Assembly (NCBI GenBank): GCA_016187385.1
Contig: JACPJU010000001.1
Coordinates: 401,144 to 465,143 of the forward strand
Direction: 5' to 3'
Origin: Candidatus Aenigmatarchaeota archaeon
Lineage (GTDB): Archaea > Aenigmatarchaeota > Aenigmatarchaeia > CG10238-14 > SCSR01
DNA: 64,000 nucleotides
A program made the position numbers and the translations under genes. Under the pieces are notes generated by a model. It was not told the DNA's origin. It did no database searches and saw only the letters and a program-made list of their open reading frames with translations. This document shows positions 27,012-36,220 of this stretch, piece by piece. Within the stretch, counting starts at the first letter, position 1; every line of letters starts with the position of its first letter.

Positions 27012-28454
27012 TCAATAAGCTTTCGCAAAATAAACGACTTCTTTCCCAGTCCTGTTGCAGTAAACACACTTGGAAACCTTGTTATCCTTCTTGAACGGTA
27101 TTATCCTTATAGTGGCTCCAGTCTCGTTCTTTACCTGTTCTTCACAATGGTTTTCTCCGCACCATGAAGCTTTCGCAAATCCGCCTTTACTTTCTAAAAC
27201 TTTTTTGAACTCTTCGTAGTCTTTTACAAGAGTTATTCTATCCTGAAGGTTTTTTCTTGCTTTATTGTAAAGGTTCACCTGCATTGAATCCAAAGACGCG
27301 GAAACTTTTTTCATCAAATCACTTTCTTTCACTATCAATTTCTCATTGGTGTCTCTTCTGACCAGAACCATTTGTTTATTCTTAATATCTCTCGGGCCGA
27401 TCTCAATCCTCAATGGTATGCCCTTCAATTCCCATTCGTTGAATTTCCATCCTGGCGTGTAGCCTTCTCTGTTGTCTATGAACACGCTGAAATCTTTTTC
27501 CAATTTCTCTTTGGCATCTTCAGCCTTTTTCATCACAGCTTTCTTCTCGCTGCTTTTATAATATATAGGCACAACAACAATCTGGTTTGGTGCAATCCTT
27601 GGGGGCATCACGAGTCCCTTATCGTCACCATGAATCATTATCAAACCTCCAAGTAATCGTGTGGATATTCCCCATGATGTAGTCCATACATTCTGTTCTT
27701 TACCATTTTTGTCCAAGAATTTTATTTCAAACGGTTTTGAGAAATTCTGTCCCAAGTTATGCGATGTTCCCAACTGCAGAGCCTTGCCATCAGGCATCAT
27801 ACCTTCCAATGTTGTCGTGTACAATGCGCCAGCAAACTTTTCCAACTCACTTTTCCTACCAATGATAACAGGAACAGCAAGATAATTCTCAATCAAATCA
27901 TGGTATTCCTTCAAAATCATCATAACTTCCTTGTCCGCATCTTCCTTTGTCTCGTGTGCCGTATGCCCTTCCTGCCAGAGAAATTCGCTTGTCCTGACAA
28001 AAGGTTTCGTTGATTTTATTTCCGCTCTGAGAATATTGCACCATTGATTGACCAATACAGGCAAATCCCTCCAGCTTCTTATCCAGCGTGAGAAGAAATG
28101 GTAAATTATTGTTTCAGATGTAGGCCTTATTCCTAGTCTTTCCCCCAGCTTGTTATCTCCCGAATGCGTGACCCAGAACACCTCAGGAACAAAGCCCTGA
28201 AAATGTTCCGCTTCTTTTTTGAAAAAGCTTTCAGGAATCAACGAAGGAAAGTAGACATTCTTGTGACCAGTCTTTTTTATCTTCTCGTCAAAGATTCTCT
28301 GTATCTTCTCCCAAATGCCGAATGAAGTCTCCTTGAACGCTATAGTACCTTGCACAGGCCCATAATCAGCCATCTCCGACTTGGTCACAACCTGCGTATA
28401 CCACTCGGAAAAATTCTCAGACTTCTTTACTGTGATTCCTTCTTGCTCAGCCAT
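27012..28454 (-). CDS. proS: Prolyl-tRNA synthetase, archaeal/eukaryotic type
   Basis: 480 residues from the ATG at 28454, right for the archaeal type without the editing insertion. Class II motifs are clear: motif 2 region RPTSETIIYHFFSRWIRSW with LRAEIKSTKPFVRTSEF, motif 3 region STRLLGGLIMIHGDDKGL. A C-terminal zinc-type extension has CGENHCEEQ and CVYCNRTG. The enzyme charges tRNA-Pro in the cytoplasm. The reading frame before 28454 uses a TTG and ATA and is unlikely. Identity is firm. Confidence 0.96.
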   Translation of the reverse strand: MAEQEGITVKKSENFSEWYTQVVTKSEMADYGPVQGTIAFKETSFGIWEKIQRIFDEKIKKTGHKNVYFPSLIPESFFKKEAEHFQGFVPEVFWVTHSGDNKLGERLGIRPTSETIIYHFFSRWIRSWRDLPVLVNQWCNILRAEIKSTKPFVRTSEFLWQEGHTAHETKEDADKEVMMILKEYHDLIENYLAVPVIIGRKSELEKFAGALYTTTLEGMMPDGKALQLGTSHNLGQNFSKPFEIKFLDKNGKEQNVWTTSWGISTRLLGGLIMIHGDDKGLVMPPRIAPNQIVVVPIYYKSSEKKAVMKKAEDAKEKLEKDFSVFIDNREGYTPGWKFNEWELKGIPLRIEIGPRDIKNKQMVLVRRDTNEKLIVKESDLMKKVSASLDSMQVNLYNKARKNLQDRITLVKDYEEFKKVLESKGGFAKASWCGENHCEEQVKNETGATIRIIPFKKDNKVSKCVYCNRTGKEVVYFAKAY

Positions 28455-28474
28455 TATCAATTATATCTTGGCTA

Positions 28475-28810
28475 TCATTCAAATAGTTTTAATTGTTTAG
28501 AATCTAGGCATGCATAACAAGGGGTAAACTTCAGCGCGTTTCCTGCTTCGTTCGATTTTGGGACATAAAAATTGGGCAGTGTTGATTGGACAAATTCCAC
28601 TGGTGTTACATTCACATCCCCGCTGAAGTATACATTGTTCCCATAGCCATAAGGACCGCGCAAACTCTTAGCTTTTAAAAATTGTATTCTACCATTTGGC
28701 GCCACATCCTCCACCCACCCGATACGGAGGTATTCCCCGCCGTTAGAGTCTCTGAAAAGATCATGTCCATTCAATTCATTAACCTTTCTGATGGTACCGG
28801 GAGATATCAT
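28475..28810 (-). CDS. Small hypothetical protein
   Basis: 111 residues from the ATG at 28810. The sequence (MISPGTIRKVNELNGHDLFR, NNVYFSGDVNVTPVEFVQST, FTPCYACLDSKQ) is globular without a signal peptide or membrane span. A C-terminal CYAC pair may bind a metal. The GYLRIGWVEDV and GNNVYFSGDV strands hint at a small beta-barrel. It is 20 bp upstream of proS, on the same strand. No family recognised. Confidence 0.6.
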   Translation of the reverse strand: MISPGTIRKVNELNGHDLFRDSNGGEYLRIGWVEDVAPNGRIQFLKAKSLRGPYGYGNNVYFSGDVNVTPVEFVQSTLPNFYVPKSNEAGNALKFTPCYACLDSKQLKLFE

Positions 28811-28854
28811 CCAAACAAAAATCAAATGGGTTTTTGACCTTAAAAAGTTTCACA

Positions 28855-28866
28855 GTTAAATAAATT
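28855..28866 (+). promoter_or_regulatory. TATA box for mre11-rad50
   Basis: gttaaataaattta is an archaeal box A about 20-30 nt before the mre11 ATG at 28885. The two genes are 1 bp apart, so this promoter probably serves both. Confidence 0.5.
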
Positions 28867-28884
28867 TAGCTACAGTAAAGTAGT

Positions 28885-30117
28885 ATGAAAATCTCTGTTT
28901 TGTCAGATTTGCACTTTGGACATGGTTATAATTCTGAATTGGAAAACGACTCTTTCGACAATGGGGAAGAAGCGGTGGAAAAGTCGCTCGATTCCGATTT
29001 GATAATATTGGCAGGCGACGTGTTCGATATCCGCGCGCCAAAAACCCCGACATGGGGCAGGGCATTGAAAATCCTGTCGAAACCGCTGCTGAAAGACAAC
29101 CCAGGCATCAAGCTCGTCGAAACCGACAAACAACTGAAGGAAATATCACAAAGGACATTGAACCATATACCTCTCATAGCTATACACGGAAACCACGAGA
29201 GACTGACCAAAGGAGAAGTCAATACAGTAGAAGCTTTGGAAAATGCGGGTCTTGTTATCTATCTGCATTTGAATAAAATAACTTTTGAAAAGGACGGGAA
29301 GAAAGTCGCTATCCATGCGATGTCGTCTGTCCCAGACAGGTATGCTAAGGAGGTCATGGACAAATGGGATCCCAAACCTGTGCAAGGTTGCGTCAACATT
29401 CTGGTAATCCATCAAGGAATTGACCCTTATGTCTTTTCACCGATAGAATCACCAACTCTGAGTGTGTCCAATCTGCCGAGAGGATTTGACATTATAATTA
29501 ATGGTCACTTGCACGGCAACACATTGGAAAAGATAGACGACACAATTCTCATGATGCCGGGTAGCACAGTCGTGACTCAGATGGAAAAATCAGAAGCAGG
29601 CAATGACAAAGTCATAGGACAGATAACAATCGACAATACTGTTAATGCGCAGCTTGTCCCTCTTCAGACAGCAAGAAAATTCTATTACGAAGATATAGAG
29701 CTGGACAATACAAACATAAGGGAGCAGGTTGAAAGAAAAATAAACCAGATACTGTATTCCACAGACCACCAGAAGAAGCCCTTGATAAAACTGAAAATCC
29801 GCGGAAAAAACATGAATGTCATTGACAGTGATTTGAGAGTCATAGAGAAAAAATATTTCGACAGGGCGATTCTGATATTGGTTAAAGACATAGAATCCGA
29901 TGAACTGTCCCAAAAGACAGAATTTCTTAGGAATCTCAGGCAACAAAAAATATCCGTGGAAGACATGGGCTTGACTATTCTGAAAAGCAATCTCGACAGC
30001 CTTGATTACGATTCCAATTTCGATTATGATACGATGTTCAAACTATTAAGCGATGACCAGGTTGAAAACGCATTCAACATACTGACCGGCGACCAAACGA
30101 CTTTGAGCAAGTGGTGA
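28885..30117 (+). CDS. mre11: Mre11 DNA double-strand break repair nuclease
   Basis: 410 residues, typical for archaeal Mre11. It is a manganese phosphoesterase with 3'-5' exonuclease and endonuclease activity that processes DNA ends together with Rad50. Phosphoesterase motifs are in order: DLHFGH (8-13), GDVFD (about 46-50), GNHE (about 95-98), VIHQG, and INGHLHGN. The C-terminal part contains the Rad50-binding region. The stop is 1 bp before the rad50 start, so they are one operon. NurA is not next to them, which differs from the herA-mre11-rad50-nurA clusters of many archaea. Confidence 0.95.
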   Translation: MKISVLSDLHFGHGYNSELENDSFDNGEEAVEKSLDSDLIILAGDVFDIRAPKTPTWGRALKILSKPLLKDNPGIKLVETDKQLKEISQRTLNHIPLIAIHGNHERLTKGEVNTVEALENAGLVIYLHLNKITFEKDGKKVAIHAMSSVPDRYAKEVMDKWDPKPVQGCVNILVIHQGIDPYVFSPIESPTLSVSNLPRGFDIIINGHLHGNTLEKIDDTILMMPGSTVVTQMEKSEAGNDKVIGQITIDNTVNAQLVPLQTARKFYYEDIELDNTNIREQVERKINQILYSTDHQKKPLIKLKIRGKNMNVIDSDLRVIEKKYFDRAILILVKDIESDELSQKTEFLRNLRQQKISVEDMGLTILKSNLDSLDYDSNFDYDTMFKLLSDDQVENAFNILTGDQTTLSKW

Positions 30118-30118
30118 A

Positions 30119-32482
30119 ATGATAACAAATGTAAAACTAAAAAACTGGCGCTCGCATGCGAGTTCAGAATTGAATTTCAACAAAGGAACAAATGCTTTGG
30201 TAGGCCACATAGGCAGCGGCAAGACTACAATTTTGGACTCTATATGTTTCGCGTTTTTCGGGACATTTCCAAACCTGCAAGCTAGAAAATTAAAACTCGA
30301 AGACCTTATCATGAACAAGCCTTCGATAAAAGACATGGCTGAGGTGGAGGTTTCTTTCCAAGTGGATGACAAAACATATTCTGTAAAACGGATAATAGAA
30401 AAACGAAAAGGAACTACATACTCCGAAATCAGGGAGAACAACAAACTTGTAGAAGCACCAAGTCCGCAACGCGTGACTGAGATTGTAGAAAAAATCCTCA
30501 AGGTTGATTACGAGCTATTCAGCAAGGCGATCTATTCAGAGCAGAACGCGCTCGACTACTTTCTGACAATCCCGAAGGGCCAAAGAATGAGGAAGATAGA
30601 TGAGCTGTTGATGATAGACAAATTCGAGAGGGCAAGAGCAAATGCGACAACACTAGTCAATAGAGTCGTTGAAAGAAAGTCTGCAAAGCAGAGCATGGTT
30701 GACCAAAGTGATATGGGCGAATTGGAAACAATCGTGAACGATCTCAAATCCCAGCTTGACAACATACTGTCTGAGAAAGTGCAACTTGAAAACGAGAATT
30801 CTGAGACGACCAGGAAAAGAGCTTTCTTGGAAAAAGAATTGAAGGAACTTTACAAACTTTTGGAAAATTTTGAAGCTCTTAAAAGAGACGAGAAGGGAAT
30901 AACAAGCGCTATGCAAGAAATTTCTGACGTTGTATCGAAACTCGAAGGAACACTGGCGAATATAGACAAGGATTCACTGAGAGAGAACATCTCAGCTTCC
31001 ACTAGACTGGTGGACGAGTTGACTAATTTGTTGAATGAAAAGAACAACGATTACCAGAAATTCCTGAGCCAATATTCCAGATCAAAAACAGAACACGAGC
31101 TTTACAAAAAAGAGCTGAACAAGCTTAATGATCAGTTCGAAGAGATGGTAGAGCTCCAGAAAGAAGCAGAAAGATTGAAGAAAAGAACAGGCAAAGATTC
31201 CGACAACGAGATAGACAAAAAGAAAATCTTGGTTGAAGAATATATCGGAAAACTGGAATCCATCAAAATCAGAATGAATGATTTGGTTGATGTCATCGAT
31301 CAATTGTCATCTGTGAAGGCAAAATGCCCGATATGTGAGTCGAAGCTGACAGAGGAAAAAAAGATTGTCCTGATAAAGCAGAAACAAAAGGAAATACACG
31401 ATCTTAACGAAGATTTGGAAAGATTTTCAAGGCAGAAGCAGATAGCGGAAGAAGACCTGAGGAATATAGAACGTTCAATCAACAAATTGAAAGAACTGGT
31501 CATTGTCACGAAGAACTTTGAGGAAATCAAAAGCAACCGGGAAGAAGTGCAGAATATTCTGAAAGTTCTGATAGAGAATACATCAAGTTACGAAAAGGAA
31601 CTTATCAAAATCAAAAAGGAATTGTCTGACGTACAGGGAAAGATAAATACAGTCCAGGATGACAATCAGAAGTTCGAGATTATGCTCCTGCACATGAGGA
31701 ATTATGAAGCAAGCAAAGTACGAATAGAAGAGTTGAACAGCCAGAGAAACAGGATTCTTGCGCACTTGCAGGAAGCCGACCGATTAATCGCGGGAAGGAA
31801 CATACAGATGATCGAAAATGAATTGAGACATGCGGTAGGCAGAGAAAGAGAAGTGTCTGCGAAAATTACGGCTTTGGATAAACTTGTTTCTGAGAGAGAA
31901 AGCCGGTTGAAAGAATTAGAAACATCACTGTCAGTCGGAAAGCGTGAAAAGGAAGAAATCAAAAAACTGGATCATACGATTTTGCAACTTAAAATTTTCG
32001 GCAAGGCCCTCGAAGAGACACAAATTCAATTGAGGCAGGAATTCATAATCTCTGTCAACGCCGCCATGAATCGATTGTGGGAAACATTGTACCCTTATCA
32101 AGATTTTTCCGGCATCAGACTTAATGTGGAAGAAGGCGATTATGTTTTGCAACTTCAATCGAGAAACGAATGGGTCAATGTCGAAGGTATAGCATCCGGT
32201 GGAGAAAGGAGTATTGCGGCATTGACTCTGAGGATTGCATTTTCACTTGTATTGGCTCCGCAATTGCGTTGGTTATTCTTAGATGAGCCCACCCAAAATT
32301 TGGATACGGCTTCGGTTAATGTGCTGGCCAATACTTTGCGGGATAGAATAGGAGAATTCATTGACCAATGCTTTCTTATTACCCATCAAAGTGAGTTAGA
32401 AGATGCAGTCACTGGCAATGCTTACAGATTGGAAAGAGACAAAGCAAACGATGGTTATACGCAAATCATTCAATTGAACTAA
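30119..32482 (+). CDS. rad50: Rad50 ATPase
   Basis: 787 residues, on the short side of archaeal Rad50 (often 850-900), so the coiled coil is shorter. Walker A GHIGSGKTT is at about 29-37. The two coiled-coil arms flank a zinc hook CPICESKL at about 403-410. The ABC signature ASGGERSIAALTLR is at about 692, and Walker B LRWLFLDEPTQNLD follows. With Mre11 it tethers and processes broken DNA ends. Its TAA stop is immediately followed on the next base by the reverse stop of herA, so the two genes end back to back with no gap. Confidence 0.95.
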   Translation: MITNVKLKNWRSHASSELNFNKGTNALVGHIGSGKTTILDSICFAFFGTFPNLQARKLKLEDLIMNKPSIKDMAEVEVSFQVDDKTYSVKRIIEKRKGTTYSEIRENNKLVEAPSPQRVTEIVEKILKVDYELFSKAIYSEQNALDYFLTIPKGQRMRKIDELLMIDKFERARANATTLVNRVVERKSAKQSMVDQSDMGELETIVNDLKSQLDNILSEKVQLENENSETTRKRAFLEKELKELYKLLENFEALKRDEKGITSAMQEISDVVSKLEGTLANIDKDSLRENISASTRLVDELTNLLNEKNNDYQKFLSQYSRSKTEHELYKKELNKLNDQFEEMVELQKEAERLKKRTGKDSDNEIDKKKILVEEYIGKLESIKIRMNDLVDVIDQLSSVKAKCPICESKLTEEKKIVLIKQKQKEIHDLNEDLERFSRQKQIAEEDLRNIERSINKLKELVIVTKNFEEIKSNREEVQNILKVLIENTSSYEKELIKIKKELSDVQGKINTVQDDNQKFEIMLLHMRNYEASKVRIEELNSQRNRILAHLQEADRLIAGRNIQMIENELRHAVGREREVSAKITALDKLVSERESRLKELETSLSVGKREKEEIKKLDHTILQLKIFGKALEETQIQLRQEFIISVNAAMNRLWETLYPYQDFSGIRLNVEEGDYVLQLQSRNEWVNVEGIASGGERSIAALTLRIAFSLVLAPQLRWLFLDEPTQNLDTASVNVLANTLRDRIGEFIDQCFLITHQSELEDAVTGNAYRLERDKANDGYTQIIQLN

Positions 32483-33988
32483 TCACATGAATGTTTCCAA
32501 ATCTTTATCATCGATTTTTGAGTTATTAAAATCCGCAATTTCATCTTCTAACCTCTTGCCTTTCTCAGATGATTTGCTTTTTCTTTCCCTTACATTGACA
32601 AGAATCGGATAATTGACAGCCTCGCCGACAATATACGCCTCGCCAACCTTCAATCCCGGTATGGAGTCCAGCACACCGCCCGTAATTCCTTCAGAACTTT
32701 CCTTAATGTGATCCAAATCATTCGGATTTGTGACGCGCATGATTATATTGGTGTTGCATTGTGATAATGCTGTCGTAGCCAATCCGGCAGGCCTTTGTGT
32801 AATCAGCACTATACAAGCATTGAATTTCCTTCCCTCTCTTGCAATCTGTTCTATTATTCTGCGTGATATTGCACTTTCGCGCTCCTCACCTTCCGGCGAA
32901 AATTGATGCGCTTCTTCTACAAACAAAACAAACGGCGATATCTTCTTCTGTCTCCTCGCTTCAAATAATTTCCATCCAAAATACGACACGATTATCTGCT
33001 TTCTTTTGATGTCGACGATATCCGACAAGTCGAAAATGCTGAGATTGCCTTGGTATGCCAAATCTTTGACAGAAGGATAATCCCTGTTTGAAAACAGTTT
33101 TGTGTATTCCAGTTCATGCAGCCATGACGCAAGCACAGATTTTGTTTTAACATCTTTGATGTCGCTGTTCAGCACGGCCTCAATAAGGTCTTGCATGTTA
33201 TATGCGGGCTTCTCTTCCCTGAGCTTCCTGAGTATTGGATTCAGTTCCCTTCTCTGCACGGCAGTTATCTTCGGCATCAATATCGATAGTTGGTATGCTG
33301 ATAATGTGTTTGTAGCGATTGTGATTTGTTCACCTTCGTAAACTTTTGTCGACTTTCTGTATTTTTCATCCGCAGCAAACCCACCGTATTCACCATGCGG
33401 GTCAATCAGAATTACGCTCGGCCTGAAATTCCTTTCCTTGTTCAAGAGTTCTTCCAACAATATCGAAACCGTATAGCTCTTTCCCGCGCCTGACATTGCA
33501 AGTATAGCAAGATGTTTCTGGAACAATCTTGTCACATTCAATTTGGCATCTACGTTATGAAACTCTATTTTGCCTATGTTCAAGCCGGAGTTTACATCCA
33601 GTCCTAGAATACTATGTAACAATTGCTCGTCAACAGGATAAACGTCATTGCCGGGTGACGGGGGAAAAGTAACGCGTCTCTGTACACCATTTGAAATCAT
33701 GCCCAAAGGAAATGCTTCAGCTATAAGATATTCCCATCTGTCAACAGGGAACTGTTCTATCAAAGGACGGCCAGAGCGTTCGAATTCGCTGACTGATTCT
33801 GCACGTTGATAGTAACGGTTTGTCTTTATTATGTCCTCGACTCTCGCAACTAGAATACCATCTTGTGTATTCAATTGGACAAACTGACCTTTTCTAACTG
33901 GTATCCCTTTGTTGTCGTTTAATACGAACCAGAATTCTTGACTGTTAGGACCCGTTTCTGATGAGATTACTGTTCCTATTTCTTTCAT
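32483..33988 (-). CDS. herA: HerA hexameric DNA helicase/translocase
   Basis: 501 residues. HerA is a bipolar hexameric ATPase of the FtsK/VirB4 superfamily that works with NurA and Mre11-Rad50 in end resection. The N-terminal HAS-type barrel has GQFVQLNTQDG. Walker A AMSGAGKSYT is at about 162-171, then LIDPHGEYGG, Walker B FVLFVEEAHQF, and LITQRPAGLATTALSQCNTN, all family hallmarks. It is convergent with rad50, with no bases between stops, and divergent from the gene at 34041, sharing a TATA region around 34011-34021. No NurA gene is visible in the window. Confidence 0.95.
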   Translation of the reverse strand: MKEIGTVISSETGPNSQEFWFVLNDNKGIPVRKGQFVQLNTQDGILVARVEDIIKTNRYYQRAESVSEFERSGRPLIEQFPVDRWEYLIAEAFPLGMISNGVQRRVTFPPSPGNDVYPVDEQLLHSILGLDVNSGLNIGKIEFHNVDAKLNVTRLFQKHLAILAMSGAGKSYTVSILLEELLNKERNFRPSVILIDPHGEYGGFAADEKYRKSTKVYEGEQITIATNTLSAYQLSILMPKITAVQRRELNPILRKLREEKPAYNMQDLIEAVLNSDIKDVKTKSVLASWLHELEYTKLFSNRDYPSVKDLAYQGNLSIFDLSDIVDIKRKQIIVSYFGWKLFEARRQKKISPFVLFVEEAHQFSPEGEERESAISRRIIEQIAREGRKFNACIVLITQRPAGLATTALSQCNTNIIMRVTNPNDLDHIKESSEGITGGVLDSIPGLKVGEAYIVGEAVNYPILVNVRERKSKSSEKGKRLEDEIADFNNSKIDDKDLETFM

Positions 33989-34010
33989 AGATTAGCATTA
34001 CTATCTTCAT

Positions 34011-34021
34011 CTTCTTATATC
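34011..34021. promoter_or_regulatory. Shared TATA element between herA and the 34041 gene
   Basis: tcttatatctg reads as a TATA-like element on both strands. It lies about 25 nt before the herA start (33988, minus) and about 20-30 nt before the ATG at 34041 (plus), so a bidirectional promoter is possible. Confidence 0.4.
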
Positions 34022-34040
34022 TGCTATTGAAAATAGATGC

Positions 34041-34322
34041 ATGAAATATTGGCGAGGTTCCTGGCTGATAGTAAAATGGCCATCAAACATTCTTACATTA
34101 GGTGCGAATCAATCCGCTGTGTGTTTAGTCGGATCATCTCGTACCAGAAAAAAAGCTTTTGAAATGATTGGTCTGGACGTTTCAAAGTACCCAAAACCAG
34201 AGATTAGAGGAATGGACGGATACTATAAATTAGAATATCCTGTTTATCATGGCGAACACACATCAGTATATCCCCTCTTTAGGCATGATACTGAGGTAGC
34301 AATGTATAGTATACCATTGTAG
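34041..34322 (+). CDS. Small hypothetical protein
   Basis: 93 residues, starts MKYWRGSWLIVKWPSNILTL. No signal peptide by clear rules and no long hydrophobic segment. The middle part KAFEMIGLDVSKYPKPEIRG and the end FRHDTEVAMYSIPL look globular. A TATA-like element precedes the start at leaderless distance, which supports it as a real gene. No family recognised. Divergent from herA. Confidence 0.55.
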   Translation: MKYWRGSWLIVKWPSNILTLGANQSAVCLVGSSRTRKKAFEMIGLDVSKYPKPEIRGMDGYYKLEYPVYHGEHTSVYPLFRHDTEVAMYSIPL

Positions 34323-34368
34323 ACAGTACAGTCTATAGTTTTAAAGTTGATTATAAAAAGATAAATGT

Positions 34369-35133
34369 ATGTCCATCAAACTACTCACCGATTATCCTAT
34401 GGTATTCGTCCCAGACAAAAAAATCCTGGTCGTTTCAGACCTCCATATAGGGATCGAATACAACTTGGCCCAGTCCGGCATCATAATTCACAAACAAATA
34501 GAAAAATTCAAAAATATAATAGACAAGGCAATCGATACAACAAAAGCAAGGACTCTAGTAATTCTAGGCGATGTGAAATACAAAGTCCCAGGTTCATCAA
34601 TACAAGAATTGAGAGACATACCAAAGTTTCTAGAATATATCTCAACTAAGGTGAAAGTGTTAATCGCAAAAGGGAATCATGACGATTATCTTGAAACATT
34701 AGTTCCATCAGGTGTAAAGCTATACAGCAGCAAAGGTTTCAAAATAGGAAAATATGGTTTCTTCCACGGTCACGCATGGCCTGGTAAAAGTTTGATGCAA
34801 TGTGACTATCTTTTCACGGGCCACATACAGCCTTCGATAGAATTCAAAGACAAACTAGGATATCGTTCTCGCCAGCAAGTATGGCTGAGAGGCAGATTAG
34901 ATAATTCCATAGTAAAGAAAAAATACAAAATCAATTCCGCAGGAAAACTAAACATAATAATTCTTCCTGCATTCAACACATTATCAGGAAGCTTGAACGT
35001 GGCGTCTGACCAAAATTTCTCAGGCCCTCTAATGACAAGCAAGGCCATGAACTTGGACAACATGCGTGCCTATCTTTTGGACGGAACTTATCTCGGCTTG
35101 CTGAAGAACGTCAAAGACAAGTTCAAAGCATGA
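34369..35133 (+). CDS. Archaeal metallophosphoesterase (SbcD-related, TIGR00024 type)
   Basis: 254 residues. Calcineurin-like phosphoesterase motifs are in order: VSDLHIG (about 23-29), LGDVKY (about 66-71), KGNHDD (about 101-106), FHGHAWPG (about 128-135) and FTGHIQPSIEF (about 146-156). This is the small archaeal family related to SbcD/Mre11; its substrate is not established, a nucleic acid or nucleotide role is assumed. TTTAAAG at about 34338 is the likely TATA box. It precedes a secreted coiled-coil protein gene, though the latter seems to have its own promoter within the end of this gene. Confidence 0.88.
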   Translation: MSIKLLTDYPMVFVPDKKILVVSDLHIGIEYNLAQSGIIIHKQIEKFKNIIDKAIDTTKARTLVILGDVKYKVPGSSIQELRDIPKFLEYISTKVKVLIAKGNHDDYLETLVPSGVKLYSSKGFKIGKYGFFHGHAWPGKSLMQCDYLFTGHIQPSIEFKDKLGYRSRQQVWLRGRLDNSIVKKKYKINSAGKLNIIILPAFNTLSGSLNVASDQNFSGPLMTSKAMNLDNMRAYLLDGTYLGLLKNVKDKFKA

Positions 35134-35168
35134 TTAAATTTATATGTCTTGACTTCTCATTTAAAATA

Positions 35169-36026
35169 ATGAGAGCACTGCTAGTAGGAATATTGAGTTT
35201 TTTGATTCTTGTTTCACCAGCGTTGGCATTGAACATTACAGTATCGGTTGACAAGTATAAAGTAATGATGGATGAGAATGTCACTTTAAGCGGAACGATA
35301 ACATTCGATAATGGCAGTGCAACAAAGTTCGAATACCGTACAGCAATAGTCGCGCCAAAAAGAGTGATTGTTTGCGATTCCAATAGAACGATGACAGCTT
35401 CAGACGGCACTTTTAATCTGACTTGTAAAATACCTACGGCTGAGGAAGCCAACAGTTTGGGAATTCCGGCAGCCTCGACACGTTCAGCAATACCATATGT
35501 AGCTGGCGTGGCTGTCAAGGATCCTGTTAAAAATGAAACCGTCAAAAAGCATGCACGAGCAGTTATAGCTGTGAATTCAGAAAAATTAAACAGACAGTTC
35601 GACAGAATTATTACTGACATAGACAATTTTGTAACCCAATCCAGAAGATTCTTGCCAGAGTGTGATGCTGTGGCAGAAAACGCTACAAGATTCAATGTCA
35701 CAGCTGTCACAACGCGATGTCTAGAAGTCCAGCAAAAGATTAATGACTTGATACTCAACTCTACTGAACTCTCCAACCAAGCCAGGCAACTGAAAGATAA
35801 CATAAGCGCAACAAGTCTGGAAGACTTTAGAAATTCGCTGAAAACATTAGCAGACAGCCAGAAAGATTTGAGAGGTGAATTGAAAGACATCAAGGACACC
35901 ATAAAGTCAGTAAAATGGGAGACTTTAAAAGAAGTCAGAAAATCAGCAAGTGAAATCAAACAAGACATAGAGAAAAAACGGGAAGAGATAAAGGAAATGA
36001 GAAAACCAAGTGGGGGTAGACGATGA
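35169..36026 (+). CDS. Secreted protein with Ig-like and coiled-coil regions
   Basis: 285 residues from the ATG at 35169, where a signal peptide begins (MRALLVGILSFLILVSPALA). The 13 codons upstream lack this shape, and a TATA-like ttaaatttatat lies about 25 nt before 35169. Residues 22-130 form a beta-rich domain with N-glycosylation sites (NITVSVDKY, ENVTLSGTI, NRTMTAS). The rest (about 140-285) is a long helical coiled coil ending in a Lys/Glu-rich tail. It overlaps the lipoprotein gene by ATGA, so the two are probably made and used together at the cell surface. Family unknown. A long antisense frame over this gene is a shadow. Confidence 0.75.
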   Translation: MRALLVGILSFLILVSPALALNITVSVDKYKVMMDENVTLSGTITFDNGSATKFEYRTAIVAPKRVIVCDSNRTMTASDGTFNLTCKIPTAEEANSLGIPAASTRSAIPYVAGVAVKDPVKNETVKKHARAVIAVNSEKLNRQFDRIITDIDNFVTQSRRFLPECDAVAENATRFNVTAVTTRCLEVQQKINDLILNSTELSNQARQLKDNISATSLEDFRNSLKTLADSQKDLRGELKDIKDTIKSVKWETLKEVRKSASEIKQDIEKKREEIKEMRKPSGGRR

Positions 36027-36220
36027 ACGGCAAACTTTTAATTATCATGTCTGTAGTAGCAATGGTATTCTTGGCAGGCTGTGCGAAAGCACCAGCTGCA
36101 GCCCCGACAATTTCCAGCGGGAACGTGGAAGAATCTTCTTCCAATGTCGAGACTACATCCAACGAGTTTGTAAATGACGCGACGCCAACTTCAGATCAAG
36201 TAGTTCCAGATTTAACTTGA
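36023..36220 (+). CDS. Small lipoprotein
   Basis: 65 residues. MNGKLLIIMSVVAMVFLAGC is a lipoprotein signal ending in the lipobox LAGC, with Cys20 as the modified residue. The mature 46 residues are Ser/Thr/Val-rich and probably unstructured. The start overlaps the stop of the secreted coiled-coil gene (ATGA). The 3' end overlaps the convergent infB gene by a few bases. It is likely a surface-exposed partner of the preceding protein; no family recognised. Confidence 0.75.
   Translation: MNGKLLIIMSVVAMVFLAGCAKAPAAAPTISSGNVEESSSNVETTSNEFVNDATPTSDQVVPDLT

Noticed and set aside
35123-35968. 281-residue minus-strand open frame
   Set aside because: It mirrors the secreted coiled-coil gene at 35169, which has a signal peptide, TATA box and coupled lipoprotein gene.
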